The notes: generated by a model not told the origin, from the letters alone. A DNA stretch of 64,000 nucleotides from Henricia sp. BOLD:AAB3569 (GCA_037783545.1 JBBELK010000634.1:248001-312000), one strand, 5' to 3'. Shown: positions 43,641-56,281, counted from the first letter of the stretch. A program made the numbers and translations.

Positions 43641-44510
43641 GTGCCCCTCTGAATTGTTACAAGAGCAGATCTTTTGACACCCTCCCCCCTTTTTTAAAAT
43701 TGTATAACAGTTCAATTTACAGGTCCTGTAGAGATTTTGGCACACATCCCAAGTTGTTCCTTTGGGTCGTATTAGCTTATATCAGTTGGGTTCAGTAGTT
43801 ACAACTTGGAAAAAAAACAAAGATACACAAAAAAATGTTTTATGGTATATTTGGTGCTGAAGATAAGGCACTTCTTCTTTCACAATAACGTTTTTAAAAC
43901 CATAAACACACGACTTAACAAGCATGACAAATACATGCATACAAAAAACCAAACAGCCCGGTGTTTGTTAAAGTGACGAACACAAGATTTCTAGTTTTAG
44001 CCTTATTTTATCCTTATTTCCCTGTAACATTTTCGGCCAGTAACATGTATAAACATAGTCTTGATGCAAGACCGAGTTCGCGATCCCCACATTGTTCATT
44101 TTAGCCGCCAGAGGGCGTACCTACACTTACAACGTGAACTCGAAAACTCGGTCTTGATTACTCCGTAAGAAAAAAGTTCGATAACCTTAATGGAAGTACA
44201 TGAATAATTAAACAGCAAGGTCAAAAATTATGGGCGCCTGCGTAGAAGAGAAAGCGATGCCTCCATAATTAGGTCATGTGGGATGGTAACTTGCCGTGTA
44301 CATTTTGTACGTGTGCAGTGCTAGTGATTCACCGTGCCGCGCGAAAATGATATCGGGCCGTTTTCGTGCAGTGACCGTGGTGCATTGCCTGCCGAGAAGC
44401 GGCATTTCTCGGTACGAGTGCGCGCCCAGCCCAGCCCGGTGACTTCCTGTCCCCGGCCGGTGGTGCCTGTCCGTGTAGATTAAGACCCAATGCCATGGCC
44501 AAAACATTGA
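43641..44510. other. Intron sequence
   Basis: No exon. A small hairpin (aagaccgagttcg … actcggtctt, 44066-44156) has the CTCF-like 14-mer ccgccagagggcgt in its loop at about 44115-44128. 44322-44470 is GC-rich; the two overlapping open frames there carry no recognisable domain. Confidence 0.5.
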
Positions 44511-45519
44511 ACAATGTTGGACAACAGTGGGAAAAAATCTAAAAATCATGAAAATTTCTCTATCTCAGTTTTTACACCATGGTTTTTACAACTAAACTAA
44601 AATTTTACATGGTTTTATAACAATGGAAATCCAGGCTGGGGGCCTAAAATCAGACATGTCATAATTTTATTTCTCATTTTTATCATCAAACTTGTTCTAA
44701 CATACATTGTTTATTTTTCATTTAATACAAAATAAAGACGTGTATAGTGGTCGGATATGGAATTCAACCTACAAATTCAAATTATTTCTGCACTTGAAGT
44801 CAAATATTGAACTAATGAATCAGACAATGTTGACGAACATTTCCTTGGACAATGTTGGACAGCAGTGGGAAAAAATCTAAAAATCATGAAAATTTCTCTC
44901 TCTTAGTTTTTACACCATGGTTTTTACAACTAAACTAAAATTTTACATGGTTTTATAACAATGGAAATCCAGGCTGGGGGCCTAAAATCAGACATGTCAT
45001 AATTTTATTTCTCATTTTTATCATCAAACTTGTTCTAACATACATTGTTTATTTTTCATTTAATACAAAATAAAGACGTGTATAGTGGTCGGATATGGAA
45101 TTCAACCTACAAATTCAAATTATTTCTGCACTTGAAGTCAAATATTGAACTAATGAATCAGACAATGTTGACGAACATTTCCTTGGACAATGTTGGACAG
45201 CAGTGGGAAAAAATTTAAAAATCATGAAAATTTCTCTCTCTTAGTTTTTACACCATGGTTTTTACAACTAAGCTAAAATTTTACATGGTTTTATAACAAT
45301 GGAAATCCAGGCTGGGGGCCTAAAATCAGACATGTCATAATTTTATTTCTCATTTTTATCATCAAACTTGTTCTAACATGCATTGTTTATTTTTCATTTA
45401 CAGAATAAAGACGTTTATAGTGGTCGGATATGGAATTCAACCTAAAAATTCAAATTATTTCTGCACTTGAAGTCAAATATTGAACTAATGAATCAGACAA
45501 TGTTGACGAACATTTCCAT
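44511..45519. repeat. 338 bp unit repeated three times in tandem
   Basis: Units begin acaatgttgg at 44511, 44849 and 45187. The third is slightly shorter (a few bases lost near 45400). Each contains 'gaaatccaggctgggggcct'. No coding potential. Confidence 0.95.
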
Positions 45520-47929
45520 TTTTTTTTTAGTTAACCAAACTGTGCAAATTTCCTTCAAGGGCTTCTGTCCTATCTACAAAGTAGTTTGCTGTTGTTCCCT
45601 GGAATTCGTAAAAACAGCTTCATATCCACAAAATTAATGGGCCTTCTCAAAGCATTCTCCTCAAAGCACTGAAAAGGGTGAAATTTTAAACATTTAGTAA
45701 ACTAATAAACGTCAAATTTAAATTTGTTCCATTAAACGTTATTCCAGTATATTTTCGGAGGCTTATGCAAGCAAGTTGCTCTAATTAATTTTCTGCAATT
45801 CTGCTTGCTGTAAAAACAAAAACATGCACGAAGAATCAGAAAAAAAGTATTGTTTTAAATAGGCCGTAAAAGGTCGATCCTTGGGTCACAACAATTTGCC
45901 TTATTTTTTGTTGGCCTAAATGAAAATCAAATGGGTCATATTTGACTTTAGAAAATGTACAATTACTTTTGTAAAACCATGTGGCTTTGAGAGACTCCTT
46001 TCAACATTAAACTTACAAAAATTTAATAAGGGCATTTTGAAATTTTTTAAAATCTGCCTAACAATTTATAATACTTCAAACATTGTGTACAAAGCATGTG
46101 ATAGTGAGTGAAATTAGTAGTTTTTAAGAAAGTGGGTGGTTCTTCACTCAGATTAATTCACTCCTAAATTTCGGTTTTTTTCTATCATATCTGAACTAAC
46201 TGATGCTTGCAAGTCATTTTAGGGAAAAATAGTAGTGGATAACTTCTCTGAAATCGTTTAGCACTTTTTTTTTTACCGAAGCCAATAATATGAAAAGCAT
46301 GCCATAGTATAGAGGAGAAGAAAACAATCCCAGTCGTTTTCTTCCTCCATGCGTAAGCGATGAAAACAAATCGTGACCAAGCAGAAAATGCCCTAAGAAA
46401 ATCTCTAAATGCCAGTCTTTGATAGCCTTTGAACTTTTCGATTCCCAACTTGGAACGAAATGCTTCGTCTTCACTGGCCGCCCAATCATCACACCCGACC
46501 GTAGACCCGTTCACGGGTCTAACCCGACCGTACGAGCAACGCAGGCCGGCAAGTGGAAAGGCCCGGACGGTACAGGCAAGCCACTGAGTGCAACGCGCAA
46601 GATAGCTTTGTCCGTGGACAACGTGTTTGCCTCATATCATGTTTGCCTGCTGACTGCTGATCGATCGATCGATCAGCGACTGGAAAAGCAGCGACATTTG
46701 TATGCACTGTCCTGTCCAGTGTGTACTCTGGGTACCAGACAGACCAGAGCTGTTGTGAATTATGGAAATTAGATGACGTCACGCATTTCAACGTGTCACA
46801 CAAAGGTATGCCAGGAATTCGCTCGGTATTTTGCGAGCGATTTATACGGAATATGAAAGACTGTCTTTTCGACTGTATTTCAGGTGCGCCCTCTGGCGGC
46901 CAATGGTGAATAGTCTATGTACATCGTGTATTGCGCGCAAAAAGGCAGTCTTTCCGAAAGACTAGTATAAACACATCCTGTGGCAAGGCTGACTACACCA
47001 GCCTCTGTAAGAGCCTCTGAAGCAGAGTGCGCCACTCTACCTAAACAACTTCTCGAGCTGTTTTTGAGATGCGCAGCTCCAGGCGTAAGCATATTCCACG
47101 GAGGTTCAATCAAGTTGAAAACCCATTACTATGGTTTTCTGAGAGCCTTTAACTATTTTCTTGAACACATTATAATGAGTTTTACTCTTAAACAAGTGCT
47201 CAAAGAGATTTTAAAAAATGATGGCGAAATCATCCAATTTAAATTTATACCACTTGTCAGCAACAACTGAAATGTTCATATGAAATACCTTCTGTCGTGG
47301 TTGAAATTGGTGTCTCACATCTTTCTCCAGTAAATGATGTCTGGCAACTTTAAAGAAGAGAAGATGACATTATTCGTTAAGCTGCCGAGCAAAAAACACG
47401 AAACACGAAACAAAAATATTTTTCTCGTGACTTTGAAATTCGTCTGCGTTACCCCCAAACAGAAAACACCTTTTGCAAAACAAACAGTGAAACCGACGTT
47501 TCGGTCTACGTCTGTGATGTGGTACTTGTTTCGATACTGGAGAAACGACGACTTACCGATAATCAATCATTGATCGTATTCCGGATCACGTGGTATCAAA
47601 ATATAATGTGACTGTATACTGCTTTATAGTCGCCGCTGGCGGCACTGTATACGTTTCGGTGGCAGTTTGTTTCGTTGTGTGGCATTTCTGTTTCCTGTTT
47701 GCGGGATAGATACACTTAGTATTGTAGTCAAGACCAGGGGCTGACGAAATGCATGCTACAATCCTTCGTAACACGTACCAGTTGCAATGGGTAAACCTCG
47801 TATAGTGCTTCGTGAAATCATCTTTTCCTACCTCCATAATGAAATCGACCCCAGGGGCAGTATTCAATTCAATACTTTAGCCAAATAGACAAGAATTTGT
47901 ATTACCGTAGTTTTTGGCCGAGGTAAAAC
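45520..47929. other. Intron sequence
   Basis: Nothing coding that I can defend; the open frames at 46185-46514 and 46419-46772 overlap on opposite strands and lack domains. A (gatc)4 run lies at 46659-46676. The 14-mer gcgccctctggcgg at 46886-46899 is a CTCF-like motif in reverse orientation. Confidence 0.5.
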
Positions 47930-49425
47930 TTTTAGCAAAAATCGGTATTGAATTCGTAAGTGGCTATAATGCAGGTTTGTAACAAGTTTCCCTCTGCTCA
48001 AGTCTCAAGTCAAGTCCAGTCAAGTCAAACTGCCTTCGAGTCCCAAAGTCAAGTCAAGTCAATCTTCTTTTTAGTCCCAAGACAAGTCAAAGTGGCATTT
48101 GAGTCCCAAGTCAAGTCGGGTCAAGTCAGGCATATTGTTGGTCAAGTCGGTTCAAGTGAAGTCATGACAGTAAATTTGTTCATTAACCTAATTTCAAAAT
48201 GAGTCTAAATGCTAAAACTTGCATTCGTGTAGTATTTTTGTTGTTTTGGCCAGGAACGCTTCATGTTCAAACAAAGCTTAATTAGTTTATCTAAAGTGCT
48301 GAAATACAATTCGGTCCTCAAAATGACATAAAAGTTCAATTTCATTGTTGGCAGACTGAAGTAAAAATGTTCAAGTTTGAGGTTCGAGTCTCAAGTCAAG
48401 TCAAGCAAAGTCAGTGAAAATCGGGACTCCAGTCGACTCGAGTCCCCGAGTCTCGAGTCATTACAACACTGGCTATATGTGAGCATGTGCATGTTAACAC
48501 TGACAAGGACGCGGCCGTGGGCCAGACTAGAATGTGTTTAAAGGTAGTATTGATTGGTAAACCGTTACAAATAGTTTCATCCCCCTGTGTGATTGAAAGT
48601 ATGCGTGATTAAAACCAACCCGAGCAAAAATCAGCTCGTTACTTTTGCTAACTTTTTAGAAAACAGTCAAAACATGGTTTACAGTCACTTTGCCCACCAA
48701 ACCACTTCGCCCTGAACCACGGCCCGTGCATGAAGTTGTTTTGGAGCGAGGTGGCATTTGGGAGAGGTAGTGTTTGGACGAAGTGCAGCCTTTGGGTGAA
48801 GTGCTTCAGGGTGAAGTGCTTCAGGGCGAAGTGGTCTAGGGCGAGGTGGTTTTGAGGCAAAATTAATTTACGTCTCGCGAGACAAAAAATAATTGTTTTG
48901 CTCAGTTCTCAAAGACTGTCACATCAGACAAAACCATTTCAGGGTACGTTTTCTACCGTCATCGTGTTTATATTGTGTAAGTCATGTGTAAATCTGTGAA
49001 CATTTCTGACTCCTTGAGATACCAATCATGTATTCTACCTTTAAAACCAGGTGGGTCTTTATCGTCGATACACACATGTCGTGCTCTTAGCCAAGAGTAA
49101 TGTGTAAACTTTCAAAAGTATTTATGAGTTTGTTAACAGCTTTGCGACGGGGAAACTGCTTATACAGTTTTAAGTGCAAGTGTCTTGGGGGCTGTTATAC
49201 AGAATTAGCCCATGGGTCAGTACTATCAGGGCAGAGCTTGTCTCTTAACTTGTTGGGTTTGCTAGGGCTCAAGACAGTTTTTTTTTTTTACTCTGGAGAA
49301 ATTGACTCGTGACCGGATTTTGAAATAAAATTGATTGATGGCTTCAAATAAAAACTAGTCAACAATATTTTAGTCTCCAGCCCAAGAGACATAACCAAAA
49401 CTGCAAGTGCAGTCTCCTGCTCCAG
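47930..49425. repeat. Direct repeat, first copy
   Basis: Matches 52261-53637 plus 54592-54770 (period about 4.35 kb). It contains a 'caagtcaagtc' pentamer-type array (47998-48165 and 48385-48465) and a block of 'cacttcgccctgaa' words in inverted arrangement (48695-48860). Near its end it keeps the empty TTAA site (about 49246-49249) that is occupied in the second copy. Confidence 0.9.
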
Positions 49426-49496
49426 AGAATGACGTTATCAAGGCATCGTCGGATTGGATGACAAATGAAGCTGGAAATGTTCACACAAACATATGG

Positions 49497-52263
49497 GGAT
49501 CTGGGGACATGACCACGTTCATCGATTTCATTCTCATTTCTGTGAAGCGATTGACATGTGATCTTCCCACACTAATTGAGCTTAGATAAAATAAACTAAG
49601 AAAACTCGACTTTTTGAACGGTGCCAGTTTGTAGCATTATAGAAGGGCTGTCACGATTGGTTGAGCCAGGGTTAAGCTACCACGTTAGAGCCAATCAGGT
49701 GAATTCTTTTGTTGTTGTATTTTGTGCGTGAAAGACACGGGGCGTTACAATCGTCAACGTCATGTGTCAATCATGCTAATCTGATTAAAGTGAGCAGAGT
49801 TTCAAGTTGTTCTCGCAGGGATTGTCTTAAAATGGCCTTGTGGAATTCGGGATCGGTGGACAATAAACTTCTAGCCTTGGCTGCTTTATTGATGGAGAAT
49901 AGAACTGACTTGTGTATTTTAACTGAGACCTGGTTTAAACCATCGGACGACACAGTGAAAGCTCGCCTTATTTCTGCCTTGGGTGGCTACTCCATTTTTC
50001 ATAACCCTCGTGTCCATTGCAAGGGAGAAGGCATCGCTGTTATTGCTAAGTCGAACATTGAAGTTGCTCCTCGTAAGGGCAATATATTTAAAACGTTTGA
50101 ACATCTCAATGCTGCTGTGCAGGTTTCATCCACAGTTGTGCAATTACTGATGATTTATCGCCCACCTTACTCTACGGAAGCAAGGTATACCGTACCAGAA
50201 TTCCTTGCGGAGTTTGCTACACTAATGGAAACGACCATACCGGCAGCAGGCAGGCTAAACATGGTGGGAGATGTTAACATCCATGTGGACGACCAACACG
50301 ATAGCGATGCTCAAAAGTTCCTGGATGTTCTGGAGTCGTGTGGCCTTTCTTAGCATGTGGAGCGTCCAACCCACAAGATGGGCCATACTCTGGATTTAGT
50401 AATTACCAGACTGTCATATAAATGCATCTCAGGGATCGAAATGGACTGGGTTCTTCCATCGGACCATGCGTCGCTTCATTTTTCAACTGATTTTAGCCGG
50501 CCGAGAACTAAAAAGACTGTCGTGTCGAGGAGGGAACTCAAATCAGTTGATGTGATAGCCCTACCAGATCAAATTCGTTCATCATTGATTCTTGCAACAT
50601 CAGTTTCAGCATCTGATCTTGCTTCAAAGTATAATGAAGAACTTACTCGTCTCATGGATGACTGCGCACCCAAGAGAACGAAGGAGGTCCTTGATAAGCC
50701 CAAGGCTCCTTGGTTTACTGCTGAAGTGGCTGAGGCACGACGAGGACTCCGTACGCTGGAGCGGAAATGGACCACATCAAGATTGCACACCGATAAACAG
50801 ACTTTTAAGTGTGCCCAGTCGGACTATAATAAACTTTGTAATGACTGTTTCAGGGCATTTTATAGGAACAGAATTGACAGTTCTGATCCTAAGAGTCTGT
50901 TTCGCGTTGTAGATGAAGTTGGGTACCAAGAAAAGTGTAACTGCTACTTTGCCTGATGGTAATATGACTAAATTGCCATTTCAATTTGCAGAATTTTTCA
51001 GGTCAAAAATACAGCACCTCTTGAAGATGTCATTCTAAGTCATGGATTTGACTTTATGATGTACGCTGACGACACCCAGTTGTACATTGCATGTGGTGGC
51101 CCTGACGTTGTGGTTAAAGTAAAGGTTGCGTAGAGGGTATTAGAATATGGATGAAATGGAACATGCTTGCCCTAAATAATGGGAAGACGGAGGTTGTGCA
51201 TTTTACCTCGAAATTTCGCGGTAGGACAACCAGTGTTTTTCCATGCAATGTACAAGTGGGTGACGTCAGCGTACATTCATCTGAGAAAGTAAGGAATTTG
51301 GGGGTTGTGATAAACTCAACTGCGACAATGGCGGCTCAAGTAACATCAGTCTGCAGGTCGGCTTCTCGTGCCCTCTAGAGGATTCGGAAATTTAGAAAAA
51401 TGTTGGACAAGAAGGGCACTGAGAAGCTGATCCTTGCGTTTGTGACTTCCAAATTGGACTACTGCAACAGTCTGTTGTATGGCCTTCCAAGTGTTCAAAT
51501 TCAAAAGCTTACCATACAAAACATGGCCGCTAGACTGATCAATTTTACAAGCAATTTTGACCATATTACGCCAGTTTTGAAACATTTACATTGGCTGCCT
51601 CTTGAAAAACGAATTGAATACAAAATGTTATGTTTTGTGTTTAAAGTTATTCATGGGTGTGCCCCTGCCTATCTCACTCAGTTGCTCGGACTGCGCGAAG
51701 TGCGGTCGAAGTCTCCGCCAGAAGTCAAGGAGAGAAATTAGGCTGCACCAACTTATTGAGGGCAATGCGTATTATAGTGATCGGGCATTTTCAATTTGTG
51801 GTCCAAGACTATGGAATAATTTGCCCTTGACACTTAAGACTGCTCAGTCGTATGATTTATTTAAGCGAAGACTGAAGACTCATCTTTTTGACCAGTACTA
51901 TAACGTTTAGGTATATGTATCAAGTTGTGTGGAGTGTAGTTGTGACTTTTGTGCAATACATTATCATTTTAGCTGCTTTTATAGTATAACGTTGATGTAA
52001 ACATTTTTAGTGTAAACCGCTTTGAGATGTTTTTACATGTAGGGCGGTATATAAGTACTATTATTTTTAAGATTAAAGTACAAACTGGTGCTGTGCATTA
52101 TTTTAAATTTTAACATTTTATTTCATTTCACTATACAGTTAGAATTTAAATGATATTTGTCCAAAATTGCATATTTCCCTTATGAAGAACGTGTGGGAAA
52201 ATCACATGTCAATCGCTTCATAGAAATGAGAATAAAGTCCATGAACATTGTCATGTCCCCAGG
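49497..52263. repeat. 75 bp inverted repeats around the LINE
   Basis: 49500-49573 (ctggggacatgacc… to …gtgatcttcccac) is the reverse complement of 52190-52263 with several mismatches. The pair brackets the L2/CR1-like LINE. Confidence 0.75.
49680..52065 (+). pseudogene. L2/CR1-like LINE ORF2 with deleted RT core
   Basis: EEP endonuclease: 'WNSGSVDNK', 'LCILTETWF', 'GEGIAVIAKS', 'LMIYRPPY', 'MVGDVNIHVDD' (the GDxN motif), then 'ERPTHKMGHTLDLVIT' and 'LPSDHASLHF' (the SDH motif). One TAG at 50351-50353 replaces what is usually the Gln of the LxQHV block. The linker runs to about 51020, where most of RT (fingers and first palm motifs) is deleted; coding resumes in another frame with 'FMMYADDTQLYIACGG'. 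The thumb and C-terminal block follow ('LNNGKTEVVHF', 'TSKLDYCNSLLYGLP', 'LHWLPLEKRIEYKM', 'GPRLWNNLP', 'FKRRLKTHLFDQYY') with a stop near 51376 and a frameshift near 51720. The 3' end 'gggcggtatataagtactatta' is typical of L2-like elements. Confidence 0.88.
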
Positions 52264-53637
52264 TAAAGGTAAAACTTTTAGCAAAAATCGGTATTGAATT
52301 CGTAAGTGGCTATAATGCAGGTTTGTAACAAGTTTCCCTCTGCTCAAGTCTCAAGTCAAGTCCAGTCAAGTCAAACTGCCTTCGAGTCCCAAAGTCAAGT
52401 CAAGTCAATCTTCTTTTTAGTCCCAAGTCAAGACAAGTCAAAGTGGCATTTGAGTCCCAAGTCAAGTCGGGTCAAGTCAGGCATATTGTTGGTCAAGTCG
52501 GTTCAAGTGAAGTCATGACAGTAAATTTTTTCATTAACCTAATTTCAAAATGAGTCTAAATGCTGAAACTTGCATTCGTGTAGTATTTTTGTTGTTTTGG
52601 CTAGGAACGCTTCATGTTCAAACAAAGCTTAATTAGTCTATCTAAAGTGCTGAAATACAATTCGGTCCTCAAAATGACAAACAAAAATGCATAAAAGTTC
52701 ATTTTCATTTTTGGCAGACTGAAGTCAAACATTTTCAAGTTTGAGGTTCGAGTCTCAAGTCAAGTCAAGCCAAGTCAGTGAAAATCGGGACTCCAGTCGA
52801 CTCGAGTCCCCGAGTCTTGAGTCCGAGTCATTACAACACTGGCTATATGTGAGCATGTGCATGTTAACACTGACAAGGACGCGGCCGTGGGCCAGACTAG
52901 AATATGTTTAAAGGTAGTATTGATTGGTAAACCGTTACAAATAGTTTCATCCCCCTGTGTGATTGAAGGTATGCGTGATTAAAACCAACCCGAGAAAAAA
53001 CAACTAGTTACTTTAATTGGCTAACTTTTGAGGAAACAGTCAAAACATGGTTTACAGTCACTTTGCCCCCCCCCCCCCCCCCCCCAAAAACCACTTCGCC
53101 CTGAACCACGGCCTGTGCATGAAGTTGTTTTGGAGCGAGGTGGCATTTGGGAGAGGTCGTGTTTGGACGAAGTGCAGCCTTTGGGTGAAGTGCTTCAGGG
53201 TGAAGTGCTTCAGGGCGAAGTGGTCTAGGGCGAGGTGGTTTTGGGGCGAAATTAATTTACGTCTCGCGAGACGAAAAACAATTGTTTTGCTCATTTCTCA
53301 AAGACTGTCACATCAGACAAAACCATTTCAGGGGACGTTTTCTACCGTCATCGTGTTTATATTGTGTAAGTCATGTGTAAATATGTGAACATTTCTGACT
53401 CATTTATATACCAATCATGTATTCTACCTTTAAAACCAGGTGGGTCTTTATCGTCGATACACACATGACGTGCTCTTAGCCAAGAGTAATGTGTAAACTT
53501 TCCGAGGTATTTATGAGTTTGTTAACAGCTTTGCGACGGGTAAACTGCTCATACGGTTTTAAGTGCAAGTGTCTTGGTAGCTGTTATACAGAATTAGCCC
53601 ATGGGTCAGTACTATCAGGGCAGAGCTTGTCTCTTAA

Positions 53638-54587
53638 ACAGCTAGAATCCCCCCATCCACATTTTTTTAGTTTTCCTGTTTATCGTGGAGGTTTATGTTT
53701 CTACAACGCGATTACAACGTGTTTTCCGCCAAAAACCGACAGTATTTGTTTAAAACGCAATTCAGTTCCGACCCTCTTCACCCGAAATTCTGAAACGCTC
53801 GAGGTCTTTTGGTCTGTTTACAAACAGGGGCGATACGTCATCCTGAGAAACACACAAAACGGCCTGTGCAGTATTGAATGGAAAATATACGAAGTGTATG
53901 TTCATCATGCCTGTTTTGTCCTTGTAATTCAAAATACAAACATGAAAACACCTGATGTAAAACGACAATAATCTACTATTACCTTTTTTGTGAAAAAAAC
54001 CGTAAAATTGTGGCCCACAATGAAGTCGAGTCTTTTGAAAGAAACACTGGTGCATTGCGACCGGTGTTTGTCACGGAACAAACAGCGGTCCGTGTACAGC
54101 AGTGGGAATGGTGCCTGCGCGCCGCGCCGTAGTTCCCACGTGTTTGAAATTGGCACACGGTATATGCACATCGGCCGGTACAAGTTAGAATGAGCGACTC
54201 ATTTTTCTCTCTCTTCGTAATAAAAAAGGATCTTAGCTTCTGCTCTTTTTTTTCATGATATCTGGTAAAACATACAACCACGCAACTACTGGGAATATCT
54301 CTGGTTTTTTGGACCAAAACAATTCTTCAAAAAACACCAAGTTTTTTGCGTGTAAACGTATAGAGCTAACAATCGTGTTGACTTTTCTTTCTCAGGATTG
54401 CGTCACGGGGTCACGCGCATATCATGAATACCTAATGAGCGTTTCAGAAATCGCGAAAATCTCATTTTCGAAAAGCGCACTTTTGCTTGCAATTTATCCA
54501 CTTAAAACCTACAAATAAAAAATAGGGATGTTTGGACTATCGAAAAAAGCCTAAATGCTGGATTTTCGTCAAGGGGATTATTCCTCT
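53638..54587. mobile_element. 950 bp TTAA/THAP (Kolobok-like) transposon with known empty site
   Basis: Flanked by TTAA at 53634-53637 and 54588-54591; the first direct-repeat copy shows the uninterrupted cTTAActtgttggg. The ends form a weak inverted repeat (agctagaatcccc / aggaataatcccc). The interior carries a THAP-like start on the minus strand. Kolobok elements are known for TTAA targets and THAP-type domains, hence the assignment; the catalytic domain is absent. Confidence 0.8.
53990..54305 (-). pseudogene. THAP-domain remnant, second copy
   Basis: On the minus strand 'IPSSCVVVCFTRYHEKKEQ' followed by 'KLRSFFITKREK' gives the same THAP start as at 36767 but the first Met is Ile (ATA) and the downstream frame has shifted ('GRCAYTVCQFQTRGNYGAAR'). 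It is more decayed than 36767-37081, or spliced differently. Confidence 0.5.
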
Positions 54588-54824
54588 TTAACTTGTTGGG
54601 CTTGTTAGGGCTCAAGTCAGTTTTTTTTTTTTTTTACTCTGGAGAAATTGACTCGTGACCGGACTTTGAAATAAAATTGATTGATGGCTTCAAATAAAAA
54701 ATAGTCAACAATATTTTAGTCTCCAGCCCCAGAGACATAAACCAAAACTGCAAGTGCAGTCTCCTGCTCTAGGGGAATACATTGGAAAATGGTTAGCCAT
54801 TGCTAGCATCATGCATTGATTTAC

Positions 54825-54918
54825 CTGCAAGTATAGATGTTTGGGAAGTACCCAGAACTAGACCTCTGACAGACCCCTCCATTGCTGCAGTAGGCCTCTG
54901 GACAATATGAGGTTGTGT
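54825..54918 (-). CDS. EGF-like domain exon (first part)
   Basis: A 94 bp minus-strand exon, acceptor cttttttcag|AC and donor GCAG|gtaaat, entering in phase 1 and leaving in phase 2. It codes 'DTTSYCPEAYCSNGGVCQRS' followed by 'SSGYFPNIYTC', i.e. the first four cysteines of an EGF-like domain (C-x4-C-x5-C, then C after a longer loop) with the typical NGGxC turn. The closing C-x-C…C half must lie in another exon with phase 2 entry that I could not locate. It joins without frame change to the SEA-like exon 61633-61849 upstream. Confidence 0.82.
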
Positions 54919-56159
54919 CTGAAAAAAGATATTAAAATGTTGTCAGTGTAGTGCACAAACCACTTCCACTGTGGCCATCTCAGGGAGCAATAACAGTAGA
55001 ATTAAACTATTAGAAATCAATGCACGTATGTATGTGAACAAAAACGTGACAGCAGAATGCGTTTGTGATGTCATCATGCACTTTATGCGCTTCCCATGGA
55101 CCTTATCGCAGATAGTCAGTTTTTGGCACTGCGCATGCGTGCGCAAAGGACAGTGGGTAATTCTGTGGGTAAACAAAAACGTTCGATTTTGTTCGTCACG
55201 TCTCGATATGTCATGCATACGTGTACGTGTCTGAACGTTCGACGGACGGCGATGGTCGGTCGTTCTCCGGAGATATAGAGTGAGTCGTCAAACTAGAGCA
55301 CGGAAAATTCAATTTACCGCACCCACTTAACCTCGAAGCCGAATGATGGCTAGACATTTCTGCAAACATCCCTCTGATTTGTGAAGACGGCATAGACCAA
55401 TATTTCCAGGTGACGTACAAGTCTATAAATTTAAGAGTATGAATTCGTTTTATACCGGTACGAATTCGACCGTTTTATACTGGTCGCCACTGGTCCCCAC
55501 TGAGACTTTACCTAGGCCTAGGCCTGTTATTATATAGTGTGTCAATTAAGTCTATGCCATGGAACAGCTAGGGCAGAAACGTATTTTTAAGGAAATTGTT
55601 GAATGTTTTTCACTCCTAAAATTACTTCCCTTCAAAATATTTACAGTTTTGGTGGTCAAGTCATTACAAGGAGAATCAGTGGCGACCAGTAAATGGAATT
55701 CTGTCTATATAATCTACTATTAAAGTATGGTCTAGGCCCTAATGAAACATGGCAGAAAAAGTTGAAGTATTTTCCAAGGAAATTGTTGATGAATGTTTTC
55801 CACTCTTAAATTCACTTCCCTAATTTAAAGAAGCGTGACTAGATTTTTCAAAAAATATGGATTTCAGTCTAACCTAGTAGGCCTATAAATGCACCTCTAC
55901 TCTAGAGGTCTATCGATTGCTAAAATTTGCTTTTTACCTTTCATTTGCTTAAAATTCACAAAAATGGGTAGGCCTATCTACAATGGCCAAATTCAATGCC
56001 AAATTTCTTTTGTATGAATAGGCTAAGTATAGTTATTATTTTAGGGATAATGACCCAGTGACCGCCGAGGTGAATACAAATTTCCTTGCATAGTTTGTCA
56101 TTTAATAATACACCAGAAATAATTAGATATTTGATCTATTTTATACTCGCCTCTTTCAG
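54919..56159. other. Intron sequence, with a CpG-rich patch at 55080-55290
   Basis: The patch contains actgcgcatgcgtgcgc at about 55126, an NRF-1-like palindromic motif, and tgacgtca-like words nearby. A related inverted sequence is at about 59435-59510 (ccttatcgcagatag…), so it may be a dispersed repeat and not a promoter. No exon can be joined to the plus-strand exon at 56160. Confidence 0.4.
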
Positions 56160-56281
56160 GAAACAGAGATATTGAGCTAAGCACAGATGGAATGAAGTCA
56201 CTTGGCCAAGGCCGGAGCATTGCCATTTTGAGAGGCAGAGTGCACACAGTGGAATATCACCCAATATCGGTGAGATTGTTG
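56160..56281 (+). CDS. Possible penultimate exon of an unidentified plus-strand gene
   Basis: 122 bp between a good acceptor (cctctttcag|GA) and donor (GTTG|gtaagt). Only one frame is open and it is the one that splices in frame to 56863: phase 1 entry, phase 0 exit, 40 codons, including 'STDGMKSLGQGRSIAILRGR' and 'VEYHPISVRLL'. The peptide looks like ordinary globular protein but I do not recognise the family. A second donor (TCG|gtgaga at 56269) is possible. The upstream exon is not found: a candidate ending at about 55409 has a stop and no start. Confidence 0.45.

Larger units (their letters stand above)
52261..54775. repeat. Direct repeat, second copy, interrupted
   Basis: Partner of 47930-49425. 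It is split by the TTAA transposon 53638-54587. A poly-C tract (53068-53085) replaces a mixed sequence of the first copy. Confidence 0.9.

Noticed and set aside
46185-46772. Two overlapping open frames on opposite strands
   Set aside because: No domain, no splice logic and no repeats; consistent with chance.
53058-53294. Open frame through the 'cacttcgccctgaa' block
   Set aside because: Low-complexity inverted words and a poly-C tract; the other copy at 48648-48860 reads differently.
55211-55420. First exon of the plus-strand gene ending at about 55276 or 55409
   Set aside because: Joining either donor to 56160 places a stop just upstream and leaves no start codon.
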